From JBMDXB01 sp048594975 (GTDB lineage: Bacteria; Acidobacteriota; Vicinamibacteria; Vicinamibacterales; 2-12-FULL-66-21): 64,000 nt of DNA. Numbering within the stretch: position 1 is the stretch's first letter; each line of letters opens with the position of its first letter. Below, piece after piece: positions 62,606 through 64,000 of this stretch. The notes beneath the pieces were generated by a model that made no database searches, was not told where the DNA came from, and saw nothing but the letters and a program-made list of their open reading frames with translations. The stretch lies in the NCBI GenBank assembly GCA_048594975.1, contig JBMDXQ010000090.1, positions 62,001 to 126,000 on the forward strand, given 5' to 3'. The position numbers and the translations under genes are program-made.

Positions 62606-63868
62606 CTATTGCACCAGTCGAATCGCCCTCGGAAACAGGTTCGTCGGCGCGGTCGAGTTCCCGTCACGGATCCCGCCGATCGGGATGATGCGGCCGAGCG
62701 CGCCGTTGCCGTTCGCGATCCTCTCGAGGAAGAAGCCGATCCAGTTGGCGACCCGCAGGTCCGCCATGCGGCCGTTGCGCTTGCCCTGGTCGTAGTACTC
62801 GGGGTCGTAAAGCGGGATCGGGAACACGCGCGGGCTCTGGCCGTCGGCCTGGCTGCCCCTCACGTCGTTCACACCGGTATCCCAGTAGGCGTTCGGGTCC
62901 CTGGCAATCAGCTCCTCGAGGCCCTGGATCGTCGGCCCCTCCATCGCGCCCGGCTCCTGGATCAAGGGGTCGTACCAGTGCATGATCGTGCGGTTGCAGT
63001 TGGCGATGTTCCAGCGGTACGGGTCGCCGCCGGTGCCCTCCATGCCGCCGATGGACAGCGAGAAGTAGAAGCTGACCGTGATGTTGGTTCCCGTCGCGGC
63101 GCGGATGGTCAGCTGCGTGCCGCGCTCGCGCTCGTTGTTGTAGCCGGTGTAATCGGGGTTCGCGGCGCAGGTGGGACAGTCCGCGGCGGGAATGTAGACG
63201 TCCGCACAGCCCGGTCCCGGGGACGCGCACGACGGGAGCGGCTCCGGGTGTCCGCCCCTGGTGTACGCGTCGTACTCGTCACCCTCGTCCCATGGCGCGT
63301 TGTTCATCTCGCGCCACTTGTCGGGAATCGTGAACGGCTTCACGCACGTCATGCCGTTGGCCGGCGACACTTCGGCGGTCGCGGTGGCGCGGATGCTGGC
63401 CGTCTCCGTCTGTGGACCTTCGGGAAAGACGCGGCTGATGATGCCGGCGATGAGCGTCGAGATCGGGTTACCGCGCTCGGCGGTGCGGTGGACCGTGACC
63501 TTGACGCGGGTCGGCTGGCCCAGCTCGTCGTTGAGGAACTCGACGTCCGCGGGCGTGACGTCCACGACCCCTCCGCCGTCCTGACGCGCGTCGAGACCCG
63601 ACATCACGGTGTTCGCCTTGGCCGCCGCGATGGCGCTCTGCACCGCCGGTCCCCCCGGGCTGCGATCGTCGAAGTCGTCATAGAAGAGCGCGGTCGCGCC
63701 GGCCAGCGCCCCCGCGTCGGCCGCGTTCTGCGCCTGGTTGCGCGCGGTCATCAGCATGCCGACGTCGATCGCCAGCATGCTCGCGCTCAGGAGTGCCGCC
63801 AGCCCCATGCCGACGAACACGTAGCTCATGCCCGATTCGTCGCGTCGCAGTCGTCGCCAGACCTGCAT
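62606..63868 (-). CDS. Tad-like pilus protein with N-terminal TadG/TadE-type segment
   Basis: 420 residues. The first helix reads SYVFVGMGLAALLSASMLAI, with DESGMSYVF just before it, and DVGMLMTARNQAQNAADAGALAGA follows: the signature of TadG-like proteins, which are anchored pseudopilin-like proteins of the Tad system. The long extracellular part has CADVYIPAADCPTCAANPDY and other Cys residues, with no further domain recognised. It lies upstream of cpaE in the operon, with a hairpin array in between. Confidence 0.82.
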   Translation of the reverse strand: MQVWRRLRRDESGMSYVFVGMGLAALLSASMLAIDVGMLMTARNQAQNAADAGALAGATALFYDDFDDRSPGGPAVQSAIAAAKANTVMSGLDARQDGGGVVDVTPADVEFLNDELGQPTRVKVTVHRTAERGNPISTLIAGIISRVFPEGPQTETASIRATATAEVSPANGMTCVKPFTIPDKWREMNNAPWDEGDEYDAYTRGGHPEPLPSCASPGPGCADVYIPAADCPTCAANPDYTGYNNERERGTQLTIRAATGTNITVSFYFSLSIGGMEGTGGDPYRWNIANCNRTIMHWYDPLIQEPGAMEGPTIQGLEELIARDPNAYWDTGVNDVRGSQADGQSPRVFPIPLYDPEYYDQGKRNGRMADLRVANWIGFFLERIANGNGALGRIIPIGGIRDGNSTAPTNLFPRAIRLVQ

Positions 63869-63936
63869 GGATTGCCTCCCCCACCGGCGGGCCGGAAGCC
63901 CGCCGCTCGAACGATGCGGGCCCGAAGGCCCGCGCC
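63869..63936 (-). repeat. Two tandem hairpins in the Tad operon (GCGGGCC type)
   Basis: CGGCGGGC-N5-GCCCGCCG (63885-63905) and GCGGGCC-CGAA-GGCCCGC (63916-63933) are perfect stems of 8 and 7 bp built from the same GCGGGCC word. They fill the gap between the partial gene at the window edge and tadG. Confidence 0.75.
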
Positions 63937-64000
63937 TTACTGCTGCCCCCCCTTGCCGCTCTTGATCCGCGCCATCTCCGCGTCGTAGGCCGCCTGCGCC
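63937..64000 (-). CDS. Partial CDS, C-terminus only
   Basis: Only the last about 20 codons are inside the window: AQAAYDAEMARIKSGKGGQQ and a TAA stop (63937-63939 on the minus strand). It is upstream of tadG in the same orientation, so probably a further Tad/pilus protein, but the fragment is too short to assign. Confidence 0.5.
   Translation of the reverse strand, partial: AQAAYDAEMARIKSGKGGQQ

Noticed and set aside
60956..63988. A 1010-codon open frame on the plus strand through the Tad genes
   Set aside because: Antisense to cpaE and tadG, Arg/Glu/His-rich with no domain; it is open only because of the high GC content.
1..64000. CRISPR arrays, tRNA or rRNA genes, insertion sequences
   Set aside because: None was found. 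The repeated words in gaps have no spacer structure, and no transposase or terminal repeats were recognised.

Overview
The window is high-GC bacterial DNA and most likely comes from an Acidobacteriota genome, probably Vicinamibacteria-like; this is inferred from gene content, not from a marker gene. The pointers are two intact and one decayed ADOP-type (acidobacterial duplicated orphan permease) MacB/FtsX proteins, a DUF5916 outer-membrane protein, an Oar-like TonB receptor, a TolB/TPR serine-threonine kinase paired with an ECF sigma factor, and a Tad pilus locus. No rRNA, tRNA, CRISPR array or insertion sequence was recognised.

Layout. 1-10.4 kb is housekeeping: hpnC (partial), a cobalamin adenosyltransferase, mutY-mutT, a DUF5916 protein, ygfZ, a secreted alpha/beta hydrolase and the three-subunit transhydrogenase pntAA-pntAB-pntB with an FHA gene. 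10.4-20.4 kb is more accessory: a YVTN propeller protein, a frameshifted TonB receptor, a sigma/kinase pair, a haloperoxidase-like protein and a lipoprotein. 20.4-23.4 kb returns to metabolism (MBL hydrolase, CDP-alcohol phosphatidyltransferase, a receiver-like protein, and a threonine dehydratase that seems to start at CTG). 23.8-29.0 kb is a two-gene beta-1,2-glucan locus (GH94 plus a GH144-like glycoamylase). 29.2-35.7 kb carries ADOP permeases and a permease pseudogene. 35.8-40.1 kb holds a degenerate kinase, a ceramidase-like protein, an SDR and a degenerate malate-dehydrogenase-like protein. 40.1-46.9 kb is a minus-strand run: 2-oxoacid dehydrogenase complex (lpd, E1 alpha, E1 beta, E2), lipB and an ECF sigma factor.

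The most interesting region is 46.95-54.0 kb. It contains an NtrC-type regulator; a 287-bp control region with a good sigma-54 -24/-12 match and upstream inverted repeats; a radical SAM/SPASM enzyme; two tiny genes (28 and 39 codons) with strong ribosome binding sites that share a P-[W/F]-L-V-D-V motif; an orphan peptide-binding lipoprotein; a Cache-domain histidine kinase overlapping it by 4 bp; and an 81-residue protein. I read this as a putative radical-SAM-modified peptide (RiPP) system with its own peptide-sensing two-component circuit. The remainder (54.2-64 kb) has HU, queF, an Smr protein and a Tad pilus operon (tadC, tadB, tadA/cpaF, cpaE, tadG-like) into which an AAA ATPase, a DUF192 protein and an ICMT-like methyltransferase are linked by 4-bp overlaps.

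A second cross-cutting signal is that several gaps, mostly between genes of one operon, are filled by arrays of a short word private to that gap, running first in one orientation and then in the other, so that each gap can fold into a long hairpin.
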